64,000 nt of DNA from Terriglobia bacterium (GCA_010084195.1 RGPS01000001.1:57921-121920); one strand, 5' to 3'; numbered from the stretch's first letter, positions 18,799-28,502 are shown. The notes: generated from the letters alone by a model not told the origin. A program made the numbers and translations.

Positions 18799-18995
18799 AC
18801 GTGGCGAACTTGCAGATCCGGCAGGCTGTGGTGGGGACTGCCCTGCTTTCAGCGGCTGCCGATTATGGGCGACTGGTGGGGGCGATTCGCCTTTCGCTGT
18901 CGACTGAACTGACAAATCAAACGGCGCAGGCATTGTACGAAGGTGTCGGGTGGCAGCGGGACACCGTTTTCTGCGGCTATCAACTGACGCTGTAG
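18795..18995 (+). pseudogene. GNAT acetyltransferase C-terminal fragment
   Basis: A 66-residue frame that covers only the second half of a GNAT N-acetyltransferase: the acetyl-CoA pyrophosphate loop region (IRQAVVGTALLSAAADYGR), the beta 5 strand AIRLSLSTELTN, and the typical tail AQALYEGVGWQRD followed by a Y-x-L-x-L end. The N-terminal half of about 80 residues, with the substrate-binding parts, is missing. It starts with TTG overlapping the stop of the upstream gene (TTGA), so it could still be translated by coupling, but a working enzyme is unlikely. Confidence 0.75.
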
Positions 18996-19010
18996 TTTTC
19001 AGCCGGGCAA

Positions 19011-20129
19011 TTAGCGCAAGGTTTTCATTTCCATACTGACCTTTTCCACAGCCCGCATGAGGCGAAGGGTGTTGCCCCCATAGATCTTTTTGATGTCATC
19101 CGCCGAGTAGCCTTTTTCGAGGAGAGCGCGCGTCAAGTTGGGAAACTTTGAGACGTCTTCGAGGCCGACAGGCGTGCAGGTGACGCCGTCATAGTCGCTG
19201 CCGATACCGACAGCGTTGATGTCTGCCAGTTTCACGGCATGGTCAATGTGGGCGACGACATCGGCCAATGTCGCGGAAGGTTTGCCGCCCTGCGGTGTAG
19301 CCGAGAGGAAGCCGCAATTGAAGTTTATCTGGATCACGCCACCCTTTTTGCCGAGCGCGGTGATCATTTCATCGGTCATGTTGCGGGGCACGTTGGCGAG
19401 GGCACGGCAAGAGGAGTGCGACGCAAAGATGGGCGCTTTGGACGTTTCGAGAGCATCCCAGAACGTTTTGTCGGCGACGTGGGAGATATCGACGATCATG
19501 CCGAGACGGTTCATTTCGGTGATGAAGCCCTTGCCTTGTGCGGTCAGGCCATTGTGGTGCGTGATTTTGGCGTCGGTGATGTCACCGGAAGAATCGGCCC
19601 AGCCGTTGGTGTTGGTATGGGTGAGCGTCATATAGCGGACGCCGAGCGCGTAGAAATTGCGCAGGCTGCGGACGGAGTCCTCAATGGCGTGACCGCCCTC
19701 GATCCCCATGAGCGCGGCGATTTTGCCGGATTTATGGGCGGCTTCGATATCGGCTGCAGTGGTGGCGAAAGTGAAGGTATCGGGGTGTTTCGCGATGATA
19801 TCGGTGCGGACGGTGTCGATCATGTCGAGCGTCCGGTGGCCGGAGGTTTTGTCAGTCGCGTAAGTGGGGGCGATGTAGACGGCGAAGAAGATGGCCCCGA
19901 AGGCCCCCTGGCGGAGGCGGGGGATGTCGGTGTGGGTGAAGCCGGGACCGGTGGGATTGCCGGGTTTGGCGATGTCGAGGCCGTCGACGGTGCGACTGGT
20001 GATGTCGTTGTGGGTGTCGATAATGAGCGCTGATTTGTGGATATCGCGGACCATCTGGTCGGTTACCGTTCGCTTTTGTTGAGCGGAGGCAAGTAGGGCG
20101 ATAGTCACAAACAGGGCAGTCAGGCGCAT
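19011..20129 (-). CDS. Membrane dipeptidase (peptidase family M19)
   Basis: A 372-residue exported zinc dipeptidase related to renal dipeptidase. It has a signal peptide (ALFVTIALLASAQ), the metal-binding DTHND near residue 40, the bridging Glu in GIEGGHAIED, and later ligands in MIVDISHVAD and the FASHSSCRA segment. GSDYDG near the end is the last acidic motif. It probably cleaves dipeptides, including D-residue types, in the periplasm. Monocistronic; the downstream GNAT fragment converges with it. Confidence 0.93.
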   Translation of the reverse strand: MRLTALFVTIALLASAQQKRTVTDQMVRDIHKSALIIDTHNDITSRTVDGLDIAKPGNPTGPGFTHTDIPRLRQGAFGAIFFAVYIAPTYATDKTSGHRTLDMIDTVRTDIIAKHPDTFTFATTAADIEAAHKSGKIAALMGIEGGHAIEDSVRSLRNFYALGVRYMTLTHTNTNGWADSSGDITDAKITHHNGLTAQGKGFITEMNRLGMIVDISHVADKTFWDALETSKAPIFASHSSCRALANVPRNMTDEMITALGKKGGVIQINFNCGFLSATPQGGKPSATLADVVAHIDHAVKLADINAVGIGSDYDGVTCTPVGLEDVSKFPNLTRALLEKGYSADDIKKIYGGNTLRLMRAVEKVSMEMKTLR

Positions 20130-20438
20130 GGCCTATTGTAATCGGTTGCCTATTTGAGCGTTTCCATTGCAGGCTGGAGCCAGGAGAAGAGGAAATGTGA
20201 CAGCGACGGAAAGAACGTGGCCAGCATGGCAAGCAGGGGCGAGAGCCCGGAGGACAGGAGTCTTCAGCCCGCCTCGGACTTCGGTTTGCCCTTGTCCGAT
20301 TCAGCCATGGATCCCAACGGTTTCTCCTTGTCCATCTGAATTAACGGCACGCCAATCAGATAGCCGAGGGTGGCAAAATCGGCAGCCAGAAACCAGAGGA
20401 TAATCTCCGGGTTTTGGGGGGAGAAGCTGGTCGAGGAG
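20130..20438 (-). pseudogene. Truncated membrane protein tail beside the IS element
   Basis: On the minus strand a frame that is open from inside the insertion element to a TGA at 20264-20266 reads as a protein C-terminus: a membrane-like segment (FLAADFATLGYLIGVPLI) and a charged Lys-Glu-Pro-rich tail. Further downstream, bases to about 20152 give another hydrophobic stretch (FFPSLSHFLFSWLQPAMETLK) ending in TAG. No start exists on this side, so the 5' part seems to have been lost when the element inserted. The family is not recognised. Confidence 0.4.
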
Positions 20439-21964
20439 GGTGTACAAAGGATTGTGTAAACACCATTCTCCAGTGAGTAAGACCATAGGAGGACGGAATA
20501 ACAATCAGAAGAGAGTTAATAAACGGGTTGATCGCGACGAGTGGCGGCAAGGTAATCGGGCCGGACGGGTTGGCGAAGGAACTGACAAAGGCTCTGTTGG
20601 AGCGGATGCTGTCAGGTGAATTGAACCATCACCTTGGCTACGAAAAGCATGCCGTGGCCGGATATGGGACCGGCAACTCCCGGAATGGGACAAGCCGCAA
20701 GACGGTGAAGGGTGTGGCCGGCGAGATCCCCCCTTGAGGTGGCGAGGGACCGGAACGGTACGTTTGAACCGCAATTGATCCGGAAGCCCCAGACCAGCTT
20801 TGAAGGGTTCGATACAAAGATCCTTTCGATGTATGCACTTGGAATGACGGTGCGTGATATCCAGAGTCATCTTCACGACATCTACGGAGTCGATGTCAGT
20901 TCCGGGCTGATCTCGGAGGTGACGGACAGCGTTCTTGAGGAGGTAAAGCTCTGGCAGGACCGCCCGCTGGAAGCGTTGTACCCCATCGTGCATTTGGATG
21001 CCATGGTTGTGAAAATGCGCCATGAGGGGAAGGTTGAGAACCGGGCCGTCTACACGGCAACAGGCATCAGCGTGGAGGGCGTGAAGTCGGTTCTGGGGCT
21101 GTGGGTGAGCAACGACGAAGGGGCGAAACAGTGGCTGGCGATTCTCAGAAACCTGAAGAATCGGGGGATGAAAGACGCCTTCATCATCTGTACTGACGGG
21201 CTGAAGGGTTTTCCCGAGGCGATTGAAGCAGTTTTCCCGAGTACGCTGGTGCAAACCTGTATCGTTCAGATGATACGGGCCAGCCTGGGCTTCGTGAGTT
21301 GGAAGGAACGCAAGGCCATGGCGGCCGAGCTGAAGCTGCGCTACAAGGCACCCACTGTCGAAATGGCTGAGATGGCGCTGGAGGCCTTCCGGGCCAAATA
21401 CCCGAAGCACGGGGTGGTAGCCGATGGCTGGAGCCGGAACTGGCAGCGGGGGGGGCGGTCTTCGATTTCCCGGAGGAGATTCGAAAGATCAGTTGTACGA
21501 CTAACGCCATTGAGGCCCTGCATATGACGCTGCGCAAGGTGACGAAGAACAGCGGCTCGTCCCAGAACCAGGAAGCGGCCCTCAAGCTTGTATATCTGGC
21601 GCTGCAGAATGTATCCAAGAAGTGGAACACCGTGCAGGGGTGGAGGGACGCCCTCCGCCAGTTCGCGATGCGCTGGCCGGAACGGCTGCAACAGGGGCGT
21701 GGAGGGTAGCGCGGCACCGGGCAAACCCATCGCTGCGCCAGGGGCAGCGCCATGAAGTATCTCTTTACCCAGGCTTGCTCTGAAGCCAGATCCGGTAGAG
21801 ACTACCCTTCGGCGGTCTGCGCCCGGTCTTGACCGGGCCCGCCCTCAGAGCAGAACGGCTTGGGCAGGAGAAAATCCAAGGCTCAGTCATACCGGTAAGT
21901 ATTCCGGGTAGCGGGCCAGAAAAGACATCTGGACAACCGACGTTGACACAAAAGACTTGACACC
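20439..21964 (+). mobile_element. IS256-family insertion sequence, probably inactive
   Basis: An element of about 1.5 kb around a frameshifted Mutator-type transposase. Imperfect terminal inverted repeats are proposed: the left end begins GGTGTACAAAGG and contains TTGTGTAAAC, while the right end, read on the other strand, begins GGTGTCAAG and contains TTGTGTCAAC. About 15 of 23 positions agree. No target-site duplication was found, and different truncated genes flank each side, so a deletion at the ends is likely. The limits are approximate. Confidence 0.6.
20528..21709 (+). pseudogene. IS256-family transposase with two frameshifts
   Basis: About 394 codons, the usual size for this DDE transposase. 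The first frame (20528-20737) gives GPDGLAKELTKALLE and HHLGYEKH; the second (to about 21460) gives the catalytic core with LDAMVVKMR, TDGLKGFPEAIEAVFP and VQTCIVQMIR; the third (to 21709) gives TTNAIEALHMTLRK. The first shift is an extra C in a run of six near 20733, and the second lies in a run of eight Gs near 21450. The two cancel in total length. Both are in homopolymers, so either read error or real inactivation is possible. Confidence 0.9.
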
Positions 21965-22190
21965 TCCCCGCACACGGATTCGCGAAACCTCCAACGGGCG
22001 CAATCAGCGAAACGGTGCTGTCCCAGGGCGACGACGCGCCGAAATCCGGCATCTTGCAGGACTCGGGCGTATCGAAGAAGATACCCAGGAGGCTCGGATG
22101 CTTTATTTTCCATCGCCGTTCGGATCCCAGGCCAGGCCCACGCGAGGCGCAAAGTCGATGGGACAACGCTGACCCCATGAGATCGGTGCC
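21965..22190 (-). pseudogene. TonB-dependent receptor fragment
   Basis: Translating the minus strand in two frames gives pieces of the Oar-like receptors common in acidobacteria: DFAPRVGLAWDPNGDGK in one frame and, after a shift, LGIFFDTPES and APVGGFANPCAG in another. These match the middle of the beta-barrel in order. Both ends are missing; the downstream side stops at the insertion element. The remainder to 22256 shows nothing recognisable. Confidence 0.55.
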
Positions 22191-22256
22191 GGCGAGTGTC
22201 GTCCTCAGTTGAGACGCAGAACTTCGGCGATTCTACGCCTCGGGGGGCCAGAGCAA

Positions 22257-23831
22257 TTACTGAACAACAACAGACACGGTAGCTGCAGGTTTCCCCGCCA
22301 CGGAGACGATCAAGGGCACCGAGTCCCCCACCGGAGTGCCTGCCGGGACTTGCACGTTGATCTGATAAACACCAATAAGGCCAGGAGTGAGCCCGGCGAA
22401 TAAGGGGTTCGTCGGCACTCCGCCAATCGTCACCGTGGGTGTCAATAACGCCCAGGAAAGAGGACTCCCGGCTGCTGCTACACCAGATGCGGGCTGATTC
22501 GTAGCCAAGCCTAATCCAGTGCAGTATATCGTCAGGTATGTGGTACCTGGATGCGCCGGGTTTGCCGTTGTGATGAGCTTGGCCGACAGCGCATCTGTCG
22601 CAACCGCCTGTCGGTCACCATACTGGAATACGCCAGGAGCCGTGCTGGCGATAGCGATTGCTTGAGGCGGTGAGGTCTGTCCGTTTACCGTTACCGTAAC
22701 GGCGGCGGTAGCGACACCCGCCATCTCCCAGGGAACCTGGACGTTTACCTGATTTGCGGATGCGTAATATAGCGGTGCTGCGACGTTATTGAATTTCACC
22801 GACAACCCAGACAGTGTTGTGGGCCACGGCAAACTGCTTGCAGTAGCCTGAGTTGTCCCCGTGAACACTCCAAAAACAACAGCCAGGCTCCCCGGCGCCA
22901 CTGCTGTAGCATCATAGCTGGCAGCGTTAGCAATTCCGCCTGATGAAATCGCCAGGAGTGGCGTAGAAGTACAGCCGGCGCTCCACGGCGTACTGCCTGT
23001 AGCCTTATCCCAGAATGTACTTGTCGAAATGGTTAGCTTGTTCGGGCACAGACCCGACCCACCTGCCAGCAATGCCGACGGAGACGAAGGATCGGGCACT
23101 GCACCGGTGAGCTGGTTGGAGCTGACGTAGAAATGTTGCAAGCTGGTCAGCCCTGTCAGCGACGGAATGCTGCCGGTGAGCTGGTTGGAGCTGACGTAGA
23201 AATCCTGCAGGTTCGTCAGCCCTGTCAGGGACGGAATGCTGCCGGTGAGCTGGTTGGAGCCGACATAGAATTCCTGCAGGTTCGTCAGCCCTGTCAGCGC
23301 CGGAATGCTGCCGGTAAGTTTGTTGGAGCCGACCCAGAGTTGCTGCAGGTTCGTCAGCCCTGTGAGCGCCGGAATAATGCCGGTGAGCTGGTTGGAGTAG
23401 ACGTCGAAGCGCTTCAGGCTCGTCAGCCCGGTCAGCGCCGGAATGCTGCCGGTGAGCTGGTTTACGGTAGCATCGAAAATCTGCAGGTTCGTCAGCCCAC
23501 TCAGCGACGGAATGATGCCGGTGAGCTGGTTGGAGGAGACAGCGAACTCCTGCAGGTTCGGCAGCCCTGTCAGAGACGGAATGCTGCCAGTCAAGCTATT
23601 GGTAGGCAAGATGATGCCAGTCACGGCACCACCGGTACAAGTAATCCCATACCAGGTACATTCTGTTCCTGCCGCACTGAAGATGCCAGCTGACTTCCAG
23701 TTCGTCTTTGTTGTCCAGCTATCGCCGTTGGTGCTGTTGTACAAAGCGATGAGAGCATCTCGCTCCGACTGTGGGATTGCGGCATTCGCCACACCCGCCA
23801 AAAAAATCAACAACCCAATAAATCTCTTCAT
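22257..23831 (-). CDS. Secreted LRR protein with Solibacter C-terminal domain (TIGR03437)
   Basis: A 524-residue exported protein (signal peptide ending ANA, residue 18). Residues 20-70 match the plant-type LRR N-cap (ALIALYNSTNGDSW, then NW and a Cys pair). Residues about 75-245 hold seven 23-residue leucine-rich repeats of the LTGSIPxLTGLTNLQ type. Residues 300-524 form the Solibacter C-terminal beta domain, with GGIANAASYDATAVAPGSL, YASANQVNVQVPWE and a terminal GVYQINVQVPAGTP strand. A role in adhesion or surface recognition is inferred from the LRRs. The repeats are nearly identical at DNA level, which allows copy-number change. Confidence 0.9.
   Translation of the reverse strand: MKRFIGLLIFLAGVANAAIPQSERDALIALYNSTNGDSWTTKTNWKSAGIFSAAGTECTWYGITCTGGAVTGIILPTNSLTGSIPSLTGLPNLQEFAVSSNQLTGIIPSLSGLTNLQIFDATVNQLTGSIPALTGLTSLKRFDVYSNQLTGIIPALTGLTNLQQLWVGSNKLTGSIPALTGLTNLQEFYVGSNQLTGSIPSLTGLTNLQDFYVSSNQLTGSIPSLTGLTSLQHFYVSSNQLTGAVPDPSSPSALLAGGSGLCPNKLTISTSTFWDKATGSTPWSAGCTSTPLLAISSGGIANAASYDATAVAPGSLAVVFGVFTGTTQATASSLPWPTTLSGLSVKFNNVAAPLYYASANQVNVQVPWEMAGVATAAVTVTVNGQTSPPQAIAIASTAPGVFQYGDRQAVATDALSAKLITTANPAHPGTTYLTIYCTGLGLATNQPASGVAAAGSPLSWALLTPTVTIGGVPTNPLFAGLTPGLIGVYQINVQVPAGTPVGDSVPLIVSVAGKPAATVSVVVQ
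23107..23597 (-). repeat. Seven 69-bp coding repeats (LRR units)
   Basis: Units of 69 bases recur with near identity; the core GTGAGCTGGTTGGAG appears at about 23107, 23176, 23245, 23383 and 23521, with more divergent copies at 23314 and 23452. Each encodes one 23-residue leucine-rich repeat of the protein on the minus strand. The spacing is constant and keeps the frame, so this is a coding tandem array rather than a CRISPR. Confidence 0.9.
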
Positions 23832-24019
23832 CTTTACACCACGCTTCCGGCTCTGAGAGCCTGCGTAGGCAAAGAATCGGCATCGAACGGACGAGGATGA
23901 ATACGCTTTCCTCGAGGATAACGCGGCCCTTTGAAGGTGCCGTCAAGATTCCAACGCCGGCCATCACCACCCGCACGGTATTGCAGGGCACATCTGGCCT
24001 GGCAGGGCGGCACTGGCGA

Positions 24020-24424
24020 TCAAGCTGCTTCGCGAATTCCAATGTCCAGACGCTTCCCAATAGCCAGGAAGGCCGCTTCGAGATGTTCGAAGCGCGTGCT
24101 GTGGGTCGAATCGAACAGTCGGTCCAGGTTTCCTTTGGCCATTCCGAGACGCCGGGCCAGTTCTGCTTTGGGGACACCGGATGCGAGGAAAGCCCTGTAC
24201 AATTCGGTTTTCACGGACGCCAGCGCGGGAAGCGGGACGGAACGATACTTCTTCCCTGTGCGCTTCTTGGGTTCCGGCAATGGTTCTCCACTGTCGATGA
24301 AGTCCGCAATGACGCAAACCAGAAAGTCCGCTGCCATTTCGAGCCCTTCCGCTTCAGTCTCATCTGGATCTGGGTTCGCTTCGACTGCTGAGCGGAAGTC
24401 TGATTCGTTATCCCATGCTGCCAT
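24020..24424 (-). CDS. HicB-like antitoxin C-terminal half joined to purB-derived sequence
   Basis: The C-terminal 90 residues match HicB antitoxins: an AADFLVCVIADFIDSGEPLPEP segment (end of the RNase H-like domain) and a helix-turn-helix around KAELARRLGMAKGNLDRLFD. The HicB N-terminal strands are missing. Instead, the upstream frame (open back to 24553) and the first residues here (MAAWDNESDFRSAVEANP) copy the end of the neighbouring PurB. ATG 24424 is the best start, though it lies within the copied part. No HicA partner is nearby. It is probably a recombination product, perhaps not functional. Confidence 0.6.
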   Translation of the reverse strand: MAAWDNESDFRSAVEANPDPDETEAEGLEMAADFLVCVIADFIDSGEPLPEPKKRTGKKYRSVPLPALASVKTELYRAFLASGVPKAELARRLGMAKGNLDRLFDSTHSTRFEHLEAAFLAIGKRLDIGIREAA

Positions 24425-24516
24425 GGCAAGCTGCCCTACGACACTGTAGCTGCCCTCGCGGATCGTGTTGGCGGCGGAGAGGTCGAGAGAAAGCTGGCCG
24501 GAAAAAGATACGAGGC
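24365..24516 (-). repeat. Duplicated segment of the purB 3' end
   Basis: About 150 bases closely match 24735-24880 inside purB, in the same orientation; by eye roughly three quarters of positions agree. Both copies encode the SGQL.LDLSAA...RE...Y.VV.QLAM.AWDNESDFR.AVEA pattern. This shows a partial tandem duplication of the purB tail, now joined to HicB sequence. The divergence implies the event is not recent, or that the segment came from another strain's purB. Confidence 0.75.
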
Positions 24517-24600
24517 TGAAGGGGGGGGAGCAAATGTACCTCAAGAACAGCAAACCTGACCCGGTAAAAGTGGAAAATCTGCTAATCGTCGAACACGATT

Positions 24601-25938
24601 CTACGTATTCTCGCTTAGCGCGGGGGCGGCGACGAGGAATACTCTCGCGAAAATGGCGTCGACGTGCTTGAGCTGGCGCTCCACCGAGAAGGTTTCGGTG
24701 AGCTTTTCTTTGGGGACGAGGGCGGTGATTTCGGGGTGGGCTTCGACGGCTGCGCGGAAGTCAGATTCGTTGTCCCAGGCTTCCATGGCCAGTTGCTGGA
24801 CGACTCGGTAGGCGTCCTCGCGGAGCATGCCGGCGGCGGAAAGGTCGAGGAGGAGCTGGCCGGAGAAGACGAGGCCCTGGGTGAGGTCCACGTTACGGCG
24901 CATGCGTTCGGTGTACACGAACATGCGGTCGACGAGATCGCGGGTCTTTTCGAGGAGGTAATCGGCCAGGATTGTCGAATCGGGCAGGATCACGCGTTCG
25001 ACCGACGAGTGGGAGATGTCGCGTTCATGCCAGAGCGCGTTGTTTTCCCATGCGGCCTGGGCGTTGGCCCGGACCACGCGGGCCAAACCGCAGATCTGCT
25101 CGCTGACGATGGGGTTCTTCTTGTGGGGCATCGCCGAGGAACCCTTTTGGCCCCGGGCGAAGTATTCACTGGCCTCCCGGACTTCGGTGCGCTGCAGGTG
25201 GCGGACTTCAAGGGCGATCTTCTCGCACAGCGAAGTGAGGGTGGCGAGCGTGGCGACGAACTGAGCGTGGCGGTCCCGCTGGATCACCTGGGAGGCTACG
25301 GGCGCGGGGTACAGGCCGAGGCGGGCACAGATGGCCTCTTCCGCTGCGGGGCCGATGTGGGCGAAAGTGCCCACGGCTCCGGAGATCTTGCCGACGCGGA
25401 GGTCTTCGGTAGCGGCTTCCAGCCGTTTAATGTTGCGCCCGGCTTCTTCATACCAGATGGCGAGTTTCAGGCCGAAGGTGATGGGTTCGGCGTGAACCCC
25501 GTGGGTTCGGCCGATCTGCACCGCGTGCTGGAATTCGAGAGCCCGACGTTTCAGGACTGCCTGGAGGTTCTTCAGGCCGGTCATGACGATGCCGGCGGCC
25601 TGACGGATCTGCAGGGCCTGGCCGGTATCTACAACGTCGTTTGATGTCATCCCGTAGTGGAACCAGCGAGAGGCCTGCGCGTGTCCGGCAGCGGCCATGG
25701 ATTCGGCTACGGCAGTGGTGAATGCAATCACGTCGTGCCGGGTGGTCTTTTCAATTTCGAGGCAACGCTCCACGCTGAAACTGGCGTGTTGGCGGAGGAG
25801 CCGGGCGTCCTCCTGCGGGACAACGCCCATCTCGGCGAGGGCTTCAGAGGCGGCGAGCTCAACTTCCAGCCATTGCTGAAATCGGTTCTGGTCGGTCCAG
25901 ACGGCACCCATTTCGGGGCGAGTGTAGCGGGAAATCAA
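24601..25938 (-). CDS. purB: Adenylosuccinate lyase
   Basis: A 445-residue purine enzyme that releases fumarate from SAICAR and adenylosuccinate. It carries the superfamily signature GSSAMPHKKNP, the substrate loop HYGMTSNDVVDT, and the catalytic His region GRTHGVHAEPITFG. Length is normal for the short bacterial form. It overlaps the MBL hydrolase stop by four bases (ATGA), so it lies at the end of a minus-strand run: 52-residue protein, mdh, MBL hydrolase, purB. A partial copy of its 3' end lies just downstream. Confidence 0.97.
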   Translation of the reverse strand: MISRYTRPEMGAVWTDQNRFQQWLEVELAASEALAEMGVVPQEDARLLRQHASFSVERCLEIEKTTRHDVIAFTTAVAESMAAAGHAQASRWFHYGMTSNDVVDTGQALQIRQAAGIVMTGLKNLQAVLKRRALEFQHAVQIGRTHGVHAEPITFGLKLAIWYEEAGRNIKRLEAATEDLRVGKISGAVGTFAHIGPAAEEAICARLGLYPAPVASQVIQRDRHAQFVATLATLTSLCEKIALEVRHLQRTEVREASEYFARGQKGSSAMPHKKNPIVSEQICGLARVVRANAQAAWENNALWHERDISHSSVERVILPDSTILADYLLEKTRDLVDRMFVYTERMRRNVDLTQGLVFSGQLLLDLSAAGMLREDAYRVVQQLAMEAWDNESDFRAAVEAHPEITALVPKEKLTETFSVERQLKHVDAIFARVFLVAAPALSENT

Positions 25939-26741
25939 GCGGTGAAAACCTCTGTTTTTTGTTTTTGTTCGGCGATGACCAGGTTGGGCGTGAGGCCGCG
26001 CTTTTCGAGCGTCTGGCCTGCTCCGACCCGGACAATCTCGGGGTGGTTGTTGTGTTCGCTGAGGTGACCGAGAATGAGCGTCTGCACGCCGGAGTCAAGG
26101 TCGTTTTGGAGGAAATCGCAGGTGCTGTCGTTCGACAGGTGGCCGTTGCGGCCCATCACACGCTGCTTCACGCTCCACGGGTAGGGCCCCACTTTCAGCA
26201 TGTCCAGATCGTGGTTCGATTCAATGAGCAGCATCTGGACCCGGCGGAGGTGGTGGCGAAGCGATTCGGTGACGTAGCCAAGGTCTGTGGCGACACCGAC
26301 TTTGACGCCCTCCGCGACGAAGGTGTAGCCGACAGGGTCTATGGCGTCGTGGGGGATAGTGAAGCTCTGGACGGCGATATTGCCGATCATCCAGCCGGAA
26401 CCAGCCTGGAACTTCTCGACGACGGACGGGATGGGTGTCTTTTCGCCATCCGGGTTGGTCCAGTCGATTGCCGGGGCTGTGATGCGAGAGAGGTAGACGG
26501 GGATGGGTTTCTTTTTGCGATCACGGAAGCGAATGAGGCGGGGGAGGCCGGCGACGTGATCAGAGTGTTCGTGGGTGATGAGAACGGCATCAAGGTCTTC
26601 GGGCGACTCACCGATTTCGGCAAGGCGGCGCGTCAGTTCCTTCACGCTTAACCCGGCGTCGATGAGGATACGGGTTTTCGACGTGGCGAGGAAGGCTGAG
26701 TTTCCCGCACTGCCGCTGGCCAGCACGCAAAACCTGACGAT
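25935..26741 (-). CDS. MBL-fold metallohydrolase (YycJ-like)
   Basis: A metallo-beta-lactamase fold protein of about 268 residues: core CVLASGSAGNS, the metal motif THEHSDHVAGL, and later HLSEHNNHP, as in the YycJ/WalJ group linked to DNA or cell-wall processes in other bacteria. The start is unclear. Family members begin a few residues before RFCVLASGS, which here aligns with ATC 26741, preceded by AAGGAG seven bases upstream. The nearest usual starts are a TTG at 26795 and a late GTG at 26726, neither with a good site. A rare ATC start or a small base error are both possible. Confidence 0.88.
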   Translation of the reverse strand: MVRFCVLASGSAGNSAFLATSKTRILIDAGLSVKELTRRLAEIGESPEDLDAVLITHEHSDHVAGLPRLIRFRDRKKKPIPVYLSRITAPAIDWTNPDGEKTPIPSVVEKFQAGSGWMIGNIAVQSFTIPHDAIDPVGYTFVAEGVKVGVATDLGYVTESLRHHLRRVQMLLIESNHDLDMLKVGPYPWSVKQRVMGRNGHLSNDSTCDFLQNDLDSGVQTLILGHLSEHNNHPEIVRVGAGQTLEKRGLTPNLVIAEQKQKTEVFTA

Positions 26742-26843
26742 GACATTTCTCCTTACATTTGTTTTAGCAGGCCCCCGGGCGTGGCACAAGGCCAAACTCT
26801 CGGGAGCCTGCGGTTTTACAGTTTTCCTGATGATTCGCAGTTG

Positions 26844-27938
<1,095 letters not shown>

Positions 27939-27995
27939 GGGGTTCCGCTACCTGATATTTTAGCGCGTATTCTGGAAACAGAGGTTTCTGTCAGC

Positions 27996-28246
27996 CTGCC
28001 CACAATCTCGACGTTTTACGGAATTGTGATCCGGATGTTCTTCAACGACCATTCCCCGCCGCATTTTCACGCGACGTATGGGGAGTTCGAGGCTACGAGA
28101 CGTTGGCGGTCCTGGCGGGCGATCTTCCGGGCAGGGCCTTGATACTTGTTGAAGAATGGGGCAGGATACATAAGGCGGAGTTACTCGAGAATTGGCTGCT
28201 CTGCCCCGAGAAGGCTCAACCGGCGAAGATTGAGCCGCTGGTTTAG
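27996..28246 (+). pseudogene. DUF4160 protein with frameshift
   Basis: The first 30 codons read as the DUF4160 start (PTISTFYGIVIRMFFNDHSPPHFHATYGE). After EFEA the frame must shift by one base to give ETLAVLAGDLPGRALILVEEW and ELLENWLLC...KIEPLV, the standard rest of the family, ending at TAG 28246. The total of 251 bases is one short of a whole number of codons, consistent with one lost base near 28100. The start aligned with relatives is a CTG. DUF4160 genes usually precede DUF2442 genes, as here. Confidence 0.8.
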
Positions 28247-28256
28247 GAGAGGCACG

Positions 28257-28502
28257 ATGTATTGGGACGTGGTCGAAGTGCAACCGGAGGCGGGCTACAG
28301 ACTTTTTGTCCGGTTTGCCGATGGGTTGAAAGGACATGTCGAACTGCGAGAACAGGAATTGACAGGTGTGCTTGCTCCACTGCGGGACCCGGCGTTTTTC
28401 GGCAAGGCCTACATTGAATTTGGTGCCGTAACCTGGCCGGGTGATATTGATCTGGCACCGGATGCAATGCACGCCGAACTCAGGCGAGGGACGCCCGGTT
28501 AA
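28257..28502 (+). CDS. DUF2442 domain protein
   Basis: An 81-residue protein beginning MYWDVVEVQPEAGYRLFVRF, with the family pattern FADGLKGHVELRE, then a Pro-Phe pair and GAVTWPGDIDLAPDAMH. It has a good AGGAGAGG site before ATG 28257, 10 bases after the DUF4160 stop. DUF4160-DUF2442 pairs are widespread and often treated as possible toxin-antitoxin or regulatory couples, without a settled function. This partner is intact while DUF4160 is broken. Confidence 0.85.
   Translation: MYWDVVEVQPEAGYRLFVRFADGLKGHVELREQELTGVLAPLRDPAFFGKAYIEFGAVTWPGDIDLAPDAMHAELRRGTPG

Noticed and set aside
20431..21972. Direct repeats flanking the IS element
   Set aside because: The eight bases on each side of the proposed ends do not match, so no target duplication is claimed.
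23107..23597. Regular repeats considered as a CRISPR array
   Set aside because: The 69-base units are coding, remain in frame and translate as leucine-rich repeats; there are no distinct spacers and no cas genes.
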